Source of the DNA: Bacteroidota bacterium
Lineage (GTDB): Bacteria; Bacteroidota; Bacteroidia; Chitinophagales; Chitinophagaceae
Reading direction: 5' to 3'
Length of the DNA: 9,969 bases
Assembly: GCA_023391315.1 (NCBI GenBank)
Contig: JAEWBD010000059.1
Coordinates: 1-9,969, forward strand
Shown: one piece after another, positions 1 to 6,042 of the stretch
Numbering within the stretch: the first letter of the stretch is position 1
Layout: each line of letters starts with the position of its first letter
Made by a program: the position numbers and the translations under genes
Notes under the pieces: generated by a model
What the model was told of the DNA's origin: nothing
The model's input: the letters and a program-made list of their open reading frames with translations, nothing else
Database searches by the model: none

Positions 1-124
1 GGTATTTGCCCTCGTAATGAGTTTTATTCTTTTCAAAATAGTGGATATCATTAGCCCCATGCGTGTGAGCGAAGAAGATGAAATGCTCGGGCTTGATGTT
101 ACCCAGCACGATGAGAGTTTATAA
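1..124 (+). CDS. amt: Ammonium transporter, C-terminal end only (5' end outside window)
   Basis: This is the 3' end of a gene read in the frame starting at base 2, with a TAA stop at 122-124. The 40 visible residues hold the end of a hydrophobic helix (VFALVMSFILFKIVDIISPM) and then an acidic cytosolic tail, RVSEEDEMLGLDVTQHDESL. A last transmembrane helix followed by R-V-(S/T)-E-E-x-E-x-x-G-L-D-x-x-x-H-x-E is the typical ending of Amt/MEP/Rh ammonium channels. These conduct ammonium/ammonia across the inner membrane, and the tail is the part that contacts the channel body and PII (GlnK) proteins in known members. The pore residues lie upstream of the window, so substrate and completeness cannot be judged. 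A strong terminator follows 38 bases after the stop, so the gene ends its own transcript. Confidence 0.85.
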   Translation, partial: VFALVMSFILFKIVDIISPMRVSEEDEMLGLDVTQHDESL

Positions 125-161
125 GCAGCAATGTTTCCCGGATACTATACCATTACTGTAG

Positions 162-190
162 AAAAGCCCCGTTTTTGGGGCTTTTTCTTT
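162..190 (+). terminator. Rho-independent terminator after the ammonium transporter gene
   Basis: A perfect 9-bp stem (AAAAGCCCC at 162-170 with GGGGCTTTT at 177-185) closes a 6-base loop and runs into a T-rich tract (CTTTTTCTTT, 181-190). It lies 38 bases after the transporter stop and 32 bases before the rsmA ATG, so it isolates the two genes. The flanking A tract would also allow weaker termination on the minus strand. Confidence 0.9.
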
Positions 191-217
191 TACAAATATT
201 TCCTTCAGTTAAATTTG
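188..217 (+). promoter_or_regulatory. Putative Bacteroidota housekeeping promoter for rsmA
   Basis: TAAATTTG at 210-217 matches the Bacteroidota -7 consensus TAnnTTTG exactly. A weak -33 candidate, TTTT at 188-191, sits 18 bases upstream (consensus TTTG, spacing about 17-23). The last base of the -7 box is only 4 bases before the ATG at 222, so transcription would begin at or within a few bases of the start codon. The -7 box is directly visible; its use as a promoter is inferred. Confidence 0.5.
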
Positions 218-221
218 CTTC

Positions 222-983
222 ATGCAATACACGCTGAAGAAATCGCTGGGCCAGCATTTTTTAAAGGATGATAACATAAGCCGGAATATAGTTACTGCAT
301 TAACCAGGCATCAGATAACAAACCTGCTGGAAATAGGGCCCGGTGGTGGTGCGCTTACCAAATTCCTGCTCCAGTTAAATAATATCAATTTTAAAGCAAT
401 TGAATTTGATTTTGAAAAAGTAGAATATCTGCTGCATACTTACCCCTCACTAAACGGCAGATTAATTCACGAGGATTTTTTAAAAGCCAGTATGCCTTTT
501 GAAGATGACTTTGCTGTGGTTGGAAACTTTCCTTACAATATTTCATCACAGATACTTTTTAAAATTCTTGAATGGAAAGAACATGTGCCGCTGGTAATAG
601 GTATGTTTCAGAAAGAAGTGGCGCAGCGCATAGCATCAAAGCCAAATACAAAAGTTTATGGCATTCTAAGCGTTTTAATACAGGCATTTTACAACGTTGA
701 TTATTTATTTGATGTGCCGCCTGCTGCATTCAATCCGCCGCCAAAAGTTATGAGCGGCGTTATTCAATTAACACTCAAAAAGGAGCCATTAAATGCAAGC
801 AGTAAAGAAAATTTTTTCCTGCTCGTGAAAACAGCATTTAATCAGCGCAGAAAAAAAATGCGCAATGCTGTTCGTAATTTATTTAATGAAGATATTTTGC
901 AGGCCGGAATTTTTGATAAGCGTGCCGAGCAATTGAATATTGAAGAATTTGCCGCACTTACCTTTAAAATGAATAAGTTATAA
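222..983 (+). CDS. rsmA: 16S rRNA (adenine1518-N6/adenine1519-N6)-dimethyltransferase RsmA (KsgA)
   Basis: RsmA uses S-adenosylmethionine to dimethylate two adjacent adenines in the 3'-terminal helix of 16S rRNA during late assembly of the 30S subunit in the cytoplasm. The 253-residue protein has the usual family length and motif order: the N-terminal SLGQHFL at 8-14, the SAM-binding glycine loop EIGPGGGALT at 37-46, an acidic residue at the end of strand 2 (E61), the HEDFL segment at 83-87, the catalytic motif NFPYNIS at 102-108 (NLPYNIS in most homologues), the FQKEVAQRI segment at 129-137, FNPPPKV at 170-176, and the basic FNQRRKKMRN at 206-215 in the C-terminal RNA-binding part. The ATG at 222 places SLGQHFL at the expected distance. 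The hydroxyacid dehydrogenase gene starts 16 bases downstream, so the two are probably cotranscribed. Confidence 0.96.
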   Translation: MQYTLKKSLGQHFLKDDNISRNIVTALTRHQITNLLEIGPGGGALTKFLLQLNNINFKAIEFDFEKVEYLLHTYPSLNGRLIHEDFLKASMPFEDDFAVVGNFPYNISSQILFKILEWKEHVPLVIGMFQKEVAQRIASKPNTKVYGILSVLIQAFYNVDYLFDVPPAAFNPPPKVMSGVIQLTLKKEPLNASSKENFFLLVKTAFNQRRKKMRNAVRNLFNEDILQAGIFDKRAEQLNIEEFAALTFKMNKL

Positions 984-999
984 ATTTTTTGGACAAAAC

Positions 1000-1941
1000 A
1001 TGTCAAATAAAAAAGCAATTATTACCGCCAAGGTTCATGCATATTTACTGGATGAATTAAAAACAAAAGGCTACGAAGTTTTACATATACCGGCAGTAAC
1101 ATACCAGGAACTCGAATCGCTTATTAAAGATGCCACCGGCTTAATTGTTACAACAAGGCTCAAAATTGATAAAGCTATATTAGATAAGGCCGACAATTTA
1201 AAATGGATCGGAAGACTGGGCAGCGGCATGGAACTGATTGATGTTGCTTATGCCGAATCAAAAGGAATTGTTTGTGTAAGCAGCCCTGAAGGCAACCGTA
1301 ATGCCGTTGCCGAACATGCACTTGGCCTGGTGTTGAATTTACTGAATAATATTACAAGCAGCTTTGAAGAAGTAAAGCATGGCGAATGGATACGCGATGC
1401 CAACCGGGGAACGGAATTAACGGGTAAAACCATTGGCATAATTGGTTATGGAAATACCGGTGAAGCTTTTGCTAAATTGTTGTCCTCTTTTGACTGTACC
1501 GTTTTAGCGCATGATAAATATAAATTTGGCTACGCGAAAGGGTATGTTCGTGAAGCCGAGCCCGAACAGATAGCACGTTATGCGGATGTGGTAAGTCTTC
1601 ATTTGCCACTTACAAAAGAAACATTTCATTATGCTGACGAAGCATTCTTCAAGTCTTTTGAACGCAAACCCATTTTTCTCTCCTGTTGCCGCGGAAAAGT
1701 AACCGATACCAAAGCCTTATTAAATGCACTGAACAGTGGCTTTATTAAAGCTGCAGGCATAGATGTTTTGGAGAATGAAAACCTGGCTTCTTATTCCGAT
1801 GAGGAAAAAAGCACGCTTCAAAACTTATGCAGCAAAAAGAATGTAATTATTACGCCGCATATTGCGGGCTACAGCCATGAAGCGTTTTTTAAAATGGCAA
1901 AAGTTGTATTGGATAAATTAGACGTGCAAAAAGTTTTATAG
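1000..1941 (+). CDS. NAD-dependent D-2-hydroxyacid dehydrogenase, phosphoglycerate-dehydrogenase-like
   Basis: This is a 313-residue member of the D-isomer-specific 2-hydroxyacid dehydrogenase family, cytosolic enzymes that interconvert 2-keto acids and D-2-hydroxy acids with NAD(H). A substrate-binding lobe covers roughly 1-100 and 290-313, and the Rossmann lobe about 101-289. Visible residues include the dinucleotide loop GYGNTG at 149-154, an acidic residue after strand 2 (D172) that favours NAD over NADP, and the catalytic triad: R231 in SCCRGK, E260 in DVLENE (at the position of E269 in E. coli SerA) and H287 in TPHIAG. It lacks the C-terminal ACT domain of E. coli SerA. The short form fits SerA of many Bacteroidota, but glyoxylate/hydroxypyruvate reductase or another 2-keto acid substrate is possible. 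The 16-base gap after rsmA suggests cotranscription. Family is certain; substrate is not. Confidence 0.88.
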   Translation: MSNKKAIITAKVHAYLLDELKTKGYEVLHIPAVTYQELESLIKDATGLIVTTRLKIDKAILDKADNLKWIGRLGSGMELIDVAYAESKGIVCVSSPEGNRNAVAEHALGLVLNLLNNITSSFEEVKHGEWIRDANRGTELTGKTIGIIGYGNTGEAFAKLLSSFDCTVLAHDKYKFGYAKGYVREAEPEQIARYADVVSLHLPLTKETFHYADEAFFKSFERKPIFLSCCRGKVTDTKALLNALNSGFIKAAGIDVLENENLASYSDEEKSTLQNLCSKKNVIITPHIAGYSHEAFFKMAKVVLDKLDVQKVL

Positions 1942-1975
1942 ATTGTTTTAAAAAATAACTCTCAGCTATCGGTCT

Positions 1976-2017
1976 GACGCTTTTCATGTAGTAAGATTAC
2001 ATGTTTCCGGAAGCGTC
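1976..2017. repeat. Interrupted inverted repeat (long hairpin) between convergent genes
   Basis: Two nested inverted repeats lie in the 103-base gap between the dehydrogenase stop and the thioredoxin-fold gene's stop. The outer arms are GACGCTT (1976-1982) and AAGCGTC (2011-2017). The inner arms are CATGTA (1985-1990) and TACATG (1998-2003), with a 7-base loop; internal loops of 2 and 7 bases separate the two stems. GGT (1971-1973) and ACC (2020-2022) could extend the outer stem. There is no proper T tract, so it is at best an imperfect two-way transcript end; a short palindromic repeat element is an alternative. Confidence 0.55.
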
Positions 2018-2044
2018 TAACCGCTGTTTCTCTTTCAATAATAT

Positions 2045-2542
2045 TTACTTCGCCAGTTTTATCAGCGTATCCGCATCCGTGCCCTGGTCCCAGGTTTTTA
2101 CCAGGTGATGTTCTTTATTATATAAGGCCATAAACGGCGTGAACTTTACACGGTAATAAGATGGAATGGCATAATTTTCATCCCGGGCAATAATAATATT
2201 GGTAAACTGCTGCAGGTTGAATTTCCTGGCAAATTCTTTTACTTCAGGTAAAGGATAATAACTCACCCAAACAAAATAAATATCTTTCATTTCCTTCATC
2301 TTTTTGCTGAACTCATCGGCAGTTATCTGGCAATGCCCGCATTCAGGACTGAAGTAAATAATAACAACCGGTTTATCTTTTGGAATAGCCTTATCATTTG
2401 TATAAGTGCTGTCAACTTTTAAAACCGTAAATGCAGGTATATGCAAAGAATCTTTTTGATAAGGCGGAATGGTATCTGCCTGCTGCGCATGAACTGAATA
2501 AAGGCTAAGGCTGGCGATGAAAAGAACCAATAACTTTTTCAT
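2045..2542 (-). CDS. Exported thioredoxin-fold protein (TlpA/redoxin-like) with a CGHC motif
   Basis: The 165-residue protein begins with a Sec signal peptide: KK at 2-3, a hydrophobic core at about 4-17, and a probable signal peptidase I site after SVHA, before Q20. The mature part is a thioredoxin fold. PVVIIYFSPECGHC (58-71) is the typical strand followed by the active-site pair C68 and C71, and FTP at 134-136 supplies the cis-proline opposite the active site. KNA-style thiol-disulfide oxidoreductases of the TlpA/ResA type act in the periplasm on cytochrome c maturation or on misoxidised proteins, but the partner here is unknown. The first residue between the cysteines is G and the second H, as in many Bacteroidota TlpA-like proteins. 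It starts 36 bases after the LuxC-like gene on the same strand, so an operon is likely. Confidence 0.85.
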   Translation of the reverse strand: MKKLLVLFIASLSLYSVHAQQADTIPPYQKDSLHIPAFTVLKVDSTYTNDKAIPKDKPVVIIYFSPECGHCQITADEFSKKMKEMKDIYFVWVSYYPLPEVKEFARKFNLQQFTNIIIARDENYAIPSYYRVKFTPFMALYNKEHHLVKTWDQGTDADTLIKLAK

Positions 2543-2578
2543 TCTATATCTTTTGAGTTTGGACTTCTGAATATTGAA

Positions 2579-3580
2579 TTAATTTAATTGCTTTAAAAAT
2601 TGCATGGTATCAATACCATCTGCATAATCTGTGAGCGACGGGGACTGCGCTTTACCAAAAGGAATAAAACCTTTTCCAACTATACATTGAACATCCGCAT
2701 TTTTTTGCAAACTTTCAGCCAATGTTTTAGGCTCGTTATAAAAGCTGTAATTAACCTGGCTTACCGGTGCAAACACGCTGTCGCCTTCTGTTAATATCAA
2801 AGAATCATTCGTCATGTAATATTTGTGATTCATGATAAGCAATGCCAGTTGATAATCGTAATTGTTTTTGTATTTATGAAAATCTGAAAAATGGTTGTAT
2901 TTTCTTAAGGCATCAAGCAAACCAATAAAGTCATAGCCTTCGGGAACAAAGAGCCTGGTTACATTTCTGCAACCCATACCGTAATAAAGCTGAATATCAT
3001 CTGCCAGTAAATTTAATTCTTCTTCTGTTTCATCGCCGTTCAAAATAGCAACAGAAGTTCTGTTACGCCGAATAACATTTGGATACTTTGAAAAATAATA
3101 TTCAAAATAACGGCTGCTGTTATTGCTCCCTGTTGCAATATAGGCATCACAGTTTTTAAGCGTTTCTGCAAAGGTTATATAAGCCGCAGTTTCCTTGTTA
3201 AATTCAATAAGCTTTTCGGCAATATGTTTAATTAAAACTTCATCTTTTGAAGAAGGTTTTACAATAGCCCTGTTGCCGCTTATAAATACACATAAAAAAT
3301 CATGAAAGCCTACCAGCGGTATATTGCCGGCCATAACAATGCCTATATTTTTGGGAATAACAGGGTTATTTTCTAAACCATATTTTTTTAGCCATTCTTC
3401 CAGCAAATGGCGTTGCAAAAAATGTTGTTCAATATTCTGCAGCGCCAGGTCAATAAACTCCCTGCTAAACCAGGGGTTCTGCGCATTTGCCCTTTGCTTT
3501 ACATATTGTAGCGTTTCATTGTCTTCCGAAAAGTATTCACCAAGCCTTACCAGCAAATCAACTCGTTCTTTGATATTCAT
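2579..3580 (-). CDS. Acyl-CoA reductase, LuxC-like (aldehyde dehydrogenase superfamily)
   Basis: The 333-residue protein resembles the LuxC family of acyl-CoA reductases, which form a fatty acyl-thioester on a cysteine and reduce it to an aldehyde with NAD(P)H. Supporting segments are AGNIPLVGFHDF at 84-95 and GNRAIVKPSSKDE at 102-114 (nucleotide-binding region, with the conserved K-P-S), the YIATGSNNSSRYFEYYF glycine segment at 147-163, RRNRTSVAIL at 171-180, and GMGCRN at 201-206, where C204 occupies the catalytic-cysteine position of the aldehyde dehydrogenase fold. It is shorter than the roughly 480 residues of classical luminous-bacteria LuxC, as in other Bacteroidota homologues. No luxD, luxE or luxA/B is in view, so bioluminescence is not implied. 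It is transcribed divergently from a ferredoxin and leads an apparent operon with the thioredoxin-fold gene. The natural acyl substrate is unknown. Confidence 0.85.
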   Translation of the reverse strand: MNIKERVDLLVRLGEYFSEDNETLQYVKQRANAQNPWFSREFIDLALQNIEQHFLQRHLLEEWLKKYGLENNPVIPKNIGIVMAGNIPLVGFHDFLCVFISGNRAIVKPSSKDEVLIKHIAEKLIEFNKETAAYITFAETLKNCDAYIATGSNNSSRYFEYYFSKYPNVIRRNRTSVAILNGDETEEELNLLADDIQLYYGMGCRNVTRLFVPEGYDFIGLLDALRKYNHFSDFHKYKNNYDYQLALLIMNHKYYMTNDSLILTEGDSVFAPVSQVNYSFYNEPKTLAESLQKNADVQCIVGKGFIPFGKAQSPSLTDYADGIDTMQFLKQLN

Positions 3581-3598
3581 TATTGATGCTTAATTTTA
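3569..3598 (+). promoter_or_regulatory. Putative promoter for the ferredoxin gene
   Basis: TTTG at 3569-3572 and TAATTTTA at 3591-3598 are separated by 18 bases, matching the Bacteroidota pattern TTTG-N17-23-TAnnTTTG with one mismatch (final G to A). The predicted start of transcription is about 3603, giving a leader of about 33 bases before the ATG at 3636. The -33 element lies inside the first codons of the divergent LuxC-like gene. Confidence 0.45.
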
Positions 3599-3602
3599 CA
3601 CG

Positions 3603-3610
3603 CAAAAGTA
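3603..3610 (-). promoter_or_regulatory. Putative -7 element for the LuxC-like gene
   Basis: On the minus strand these bases read TACTTTTG, an exact match to TAnnTTTG. Transcription would begin near 3598, about 18 bases before the ATG at 3580. No clear TTTG -33 element is seen at the right distance, only T-rich sequence. The box coincides with the predicted transcription start of the ferredoxin gene on the other strand. Confidence 0.4.
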
Positions 3611-3635
3611 TTTAACCAGATATAAAATAAAAGTT

Positions 3636-3983
3636 ATGGCTATTAAAATAACAGATGAATGTATAAACTGTGGAGCCTGTGAGCCTGAATGCCCCAATAA
3701 TGCCATTTATGAAGGCGGCGTAGAATGGGCTTTTGCAGATGGTACAACAGTACGTGGAGAAGTGATAATGATGGATGGAACTGCTGTGGATGCCGAACAG
3801 CGCATGGCGCCGCTGGCGGTTGACACATATTATATTTCACCCAATAAATGCACGGAATGCCAGGGTTTTCATGAAGAGCCGCAGTGCGCAGCGGTTTGCC
3901 CGGTTGATTGTTGTGTGCCCGATGAAATGTACCAGGAAACAATTGAAGAACTATTGGCGAAAAAAGATAAATTGCATATTTAA
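3636..3983 (+). CDS. 2[4Fe-4S] ferredoxin (Allochromatium/YfhL-like) with an enlarged linker
   Basis: This 115-residue cytosolic electron carrier has two cluster-binding motifs. The first is C9-x2-C12-x2-C15-x3-C19-P. The second is C72-x2-C75-x8-C84-x3-C88-P; the eight-residue loop (QGFHEEPQ) is typical of the Allochromatium vinosum and YfhL type. By family rule C9, C12, C15 and C88 hold one cluster and C19, C72, C75 and C84 the other. C92 and C93 are extra cysteines; one at position 92 is common in this type. The 52 residues between C19 and C72 far exceed the 18 or so of the A. vinosum protein, so about 34 residues are inserted (roughly 25-66, WAFADGTTVRGEVIMMDG and beyond). The C-terminal helix 97-110 is charged. 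It sits 55 bases from the divergent LuxC-like reductase, suggesting a shared redox role. Confidence 0.93.
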   Translation: MAIKITDECINCGACEPECPNNAIYEGGVEWAFADGTTVRGEVIMMDGTAVDAEQRMAPLAVDTYYISPNKCTECQGFHEEPQCAAVCPVDCCVPDEMYQETIEELLAKKDKLHI

Positions 3984-4097
3984 TTAATTGGTATCATTAA
4001 ATTCTTAACTTTAAGCGAAGGTTTTATATCCTTATAAAAAATGGCAACGTTTTTGAAAGTTTTGAAGATATACTAACCTGGAAAACACGATTCTAAC

Positions 4098-4139
4098 TGT
4101 TGCGAAAAGCAACATTAAAAAGGCGGGTGATATTTCCCG
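4098..4139. other. Two small hairpins in the ferredoxin/ABC convergent gap
   Basis: Within the 197-base gap 3984-4180 there are two short hairpins before the terminator: TGTTGC (4098-4103) with GCAACA (4109-4114) around a GAAAA loop, and CGGG (4124-4127) with CCCG (4136-4139) around an 8-base loop. Neither is followed by a T tract. They may belong to the ferredoxin mRNA's 3' untranslated region or to a small RNA; no promoter supports the second option. The rest of the gap (3984-4097) is AT-rich and shows nothing recognisable. Confidence 0.35.
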
Positions 4140-4144
4140 TTGAC

Positions 4145-4178
4145 AAAAGGTGAGGGTAAAAAACGCTCACCTTTTTTA
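4145..4178. terminator. Bidirectional intrinsic terminator between ferredoxin and ABC exporter genes
   Basis: A perfect 10-bp stem pairs AAAAGGTGAG (4145-4154) with CTCACCTTTT (4166-4175) around an 11-base A-rich loop and continues into more T on the plus strand. On the minus strand the A run gives a short T tract. It begins 2 bases beyond the ABC exporter's stop codon and 161 bases after the ferredoxin stop, so it can serve both convergent genes and most obviously closes the ABC transcript. Confidence 0.85.
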
Positions 4179-4180
4179 TT

Positions 4181-6025
4181 TTAAACTGATATGGTTTTCG
4201 TTTTTTCAAACTGCATACTGTGCAGTTTTGCATAATAGCCGTTTAATGCCAGCAGTTCTTCATGTGTGCCGGTTTCTTTTATTTCTCCTTTATCCAGCAC
4301 AATAATCTTATCTGCTTTGCGTATGGTTGATAACCGATGCGCAATTACAATGGCTGTTCTGCCGGTTATCAACGTATCAATGGCTTTTTGAATAAGTTGT
4401 TCACTTTCCGAATCAATGGAGGAAGTGGCTTCATCTAAAATGAGTACCGCAGGATTGGATAATATTGCCCTGATAAATGATATTAACTGGCGCTGGCCCA
4501 GGCTAAGCGTATTGCCACGTTCCATCACATTGTAATCGTAATTGCCGGGCAGTTGCATAATAAAATTATGTACGCCAATCAGCTTTGCAGCTTCAATCAC
4601 TTCTTCCCGTGATATTTCATTATTATGAAGGGTTATATTGTCCATCACAGATCCGGAGAACAGGAACACATCCTGCAATACAACTGCTATATTCTTTCTT
4701 AAAATATCCGCATCATAATGCTCCACGTTTACATCATCCAGTTTTATTATTCCTTTTTTTATCTGGTACAACCTGTTCATTAAACTAATAATGGAAGTTT
4801 TGCCACTGCCTGTATGCCCAACAATTGCCACCGTTTCGCCTGCCTTAACCTTAAAGGAAATATCTTTCAAAACATAATTTTCTTCAATGTAGGCAAACCA
4901 AACATGATCAAATTCTACATCTCCTTTTAATCGTTCTTTGGGAGCCAAAGCATTTGCTGGCGATGGTGGCAATGTATCCGGGTTATCCATCACTTTAAAT
5001 ACACGTTCTGCAGCAATCACGCCCATTTGTATCACATTAAATTTATCGGCAATTACACGCAGCGGTCTGAATATCTGGTTGAGATAAAGAATAAAAGCAA
5101 CAAGTTCACCGGCCAGTTCTTTATTTTTTATGGGATTGGAAGCGGCCTGGCCTGCAAGCCACCAAACGAGCAAACCCGTTGATACGGCAAGCACAATTTC
5201 AACAACGGGAAAAAAAATTGAATAGGCAAATATGGAACGAATGTTCGAATTGCGATGATGCCGGTTAATTTTTTTAAAGTTTTCAAGTTCCCTGTCTTCG
5301 GCCGCAAAAGCCTGCACGATTTGCATGCCCGTAATACGCTCCTGCACAAAAGCATTTAATGCAGCCACAGCGTTACGCACCTGTATAAAACTTTTGTTTA
5401 CGCTCTCCTTAAAATAATATGTAGCGATAATAAGAAAAGGAAAGGGTATCAAAGCGATTAACGTAAGCTGCCAGTCGGTAACAAACATGGTAACCAGCAC
5501 AATGATGATAGAAAGCAGGTCGGCAAAAATGGGTACCAGCCCATCAGAAAAAATATCGTTGATGCTTTCAATATCATTAATGGTTCTTGTGGTAAGTGTA
5601 CCGATGGGTGTTCTGTCGAACTGCCTTAAATTAAGGCCAAGGATTTTTTTATATACAGCGGTACGCATATCTCTCACCACGCTCTGCCCAAGCCATGATG
5701 TAATAAAACTGAAATAAAACCTTGCAGTTGTTTCAATAAAAATAAATGCTACCTGGAATATGGTTACGGCAATAATAAACTGCCAGGCAACGCTTAAATC
5801 ACGGTTAGGAAAAAGCAGCTCTATTATCCAGGGCGTATGAACATTTTTACCGGTGGCCTTATCAACTGTTAACTGAATGAAGAATGGGCGTACGGGTGTA
5901 AAAAATGAGAGAACAACAGCCAGCACAATACTTATAATAAAGCGCCAGCGATAAGGTTTTACAAATGCGAAAACACGTCTCAGTACCGAAAAATCAAAAT
6001 GTTTTTTTTGTTCAGCTCCGCTCAT
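4181..6025 (-). CDS. ABC exporter half-transporter (fused membrane and ATPase domains), MsbA/multidrug type
   Basis: With the ATG at 6025 the protein has 614 residues, the usual size of a homodimeric or heterodimeric type IV exporter that expels lipids, drugs or peptides across the inner membrane. The transmembrane domain covers about 15-325, with hydrophobic helices near 29-53, 80-100, 163-182, 186-204, 270-290 and 307-320. The ATPase domain covers about 370-605: A-loop tyrosine Y379, Walker A GHTGSGKTS (403-411), Q-loop Q451, signature LSLGQRQ (507-513), Walker B VLILDEA (527-533, catalytic E532) and switch H563. The signature has L where LSGGQ has its first G, a variation common in this branch; catalytic residues are intact. 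The frame stays open to a TTG at 6037, but the ATG at 6025 is preferred because the TTG overlaps a promoter-like box. MsbA-like lipid A export is possible, not shown. Confidence 0.93.
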   Translation of the reverse strand: MSGAEQKKHFDFSVLRRVFAFVKPYRWRFIISIVLAVVLSFFTPVRPFFIQLTVDKATGKNVHTPWIIELLFPNRDLSVAWQFIIAVTIFQVAFIFIETTARFYFSFITSWLGQSVVRDMRTAVYKKILGLNLRQFDRTPIGTLTTRTINDIESINDIFSDGLVPIFADLLSIIIVLVTMFVTDWQLTLIALIPFPFLIIATYYFKESVNKSFIQVRNAVAALNAFVQERITGMQIVQAFAAEDRELENFKKINRHHRNSNIRSIFAYSIFFPVVEIVLAVSTGLLVWWLAGQAASNPIKNKELAGELVAFILYLNQIFRPLRVIADKFNVIQMGVIAAERVFKVMDNPDTLPPSPANALAPKERLKGDVEFDHVWFAYIEENYVLKDISFKVKAGETVAIVGHTGSGKTSIISLMNRLYQIKKGIIKLDDVNVEHYDADILRKNIAVVLQDVFLFSGSVMDNITLHNNEISREEVIEAAKLIGVHNFIMQLPGNYDYNVMERGNTLSLGQRQLISFIRAILSNPAVLILDEATSSIDSESEQLIQKAIDTLITGRTAIVIAHRLSTIRKADKIIVLDKGEIKETGTHEELLALNGYYAKLHSMQFEKTKTISV

Positions 6026-6034
6026 AATGCCCGC

Positions 6035-6042
6035 CAAAGGTA
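6035..6042 (-). promoter_or_regulatory. Putative -7 element for the ABC exporter gene
   Basis: The minus strand reads TACCTTTG, an exact TAnnTTTG match. It lies 9 bases before the ATG at 6025, so the leader would be only a few bases long. No convincing TTTG is found 17-23 bases upstream; the nearest (6055-6058) is only 12 bases away, so the call is tentative. A second, partial copy (TACCTTTT) lies directly upstream. Confidence 0.35.

Noticed and set aside
2579..3580. Bioluminescence function suggested by the LuxC similarity
   Set aside because: No luciferase (luxAB), transferase (luxD) or synthetase (luxE) gene is in the window, and LuxC-like proteins are found in non-luminous bacteria.
3643..3942. 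A 99-codon open frame on the minus strand opposite the ferredoxin
   Set aside because: It lies wholly antisense to a well-supported ferredoxin, has a histidine/proline-rich composition typical of out-of-frame translation, and matches no family I recognise.
4041..4076. An 11-codon open frame (MATFLKVLKIY) in the ferredoxin/ABC gap
   Set aside because: Too short to distinguish from chance, with no ribosome-binding or promoter signal and no regulatory peptide pattern tied to a downstream gene on that strand.
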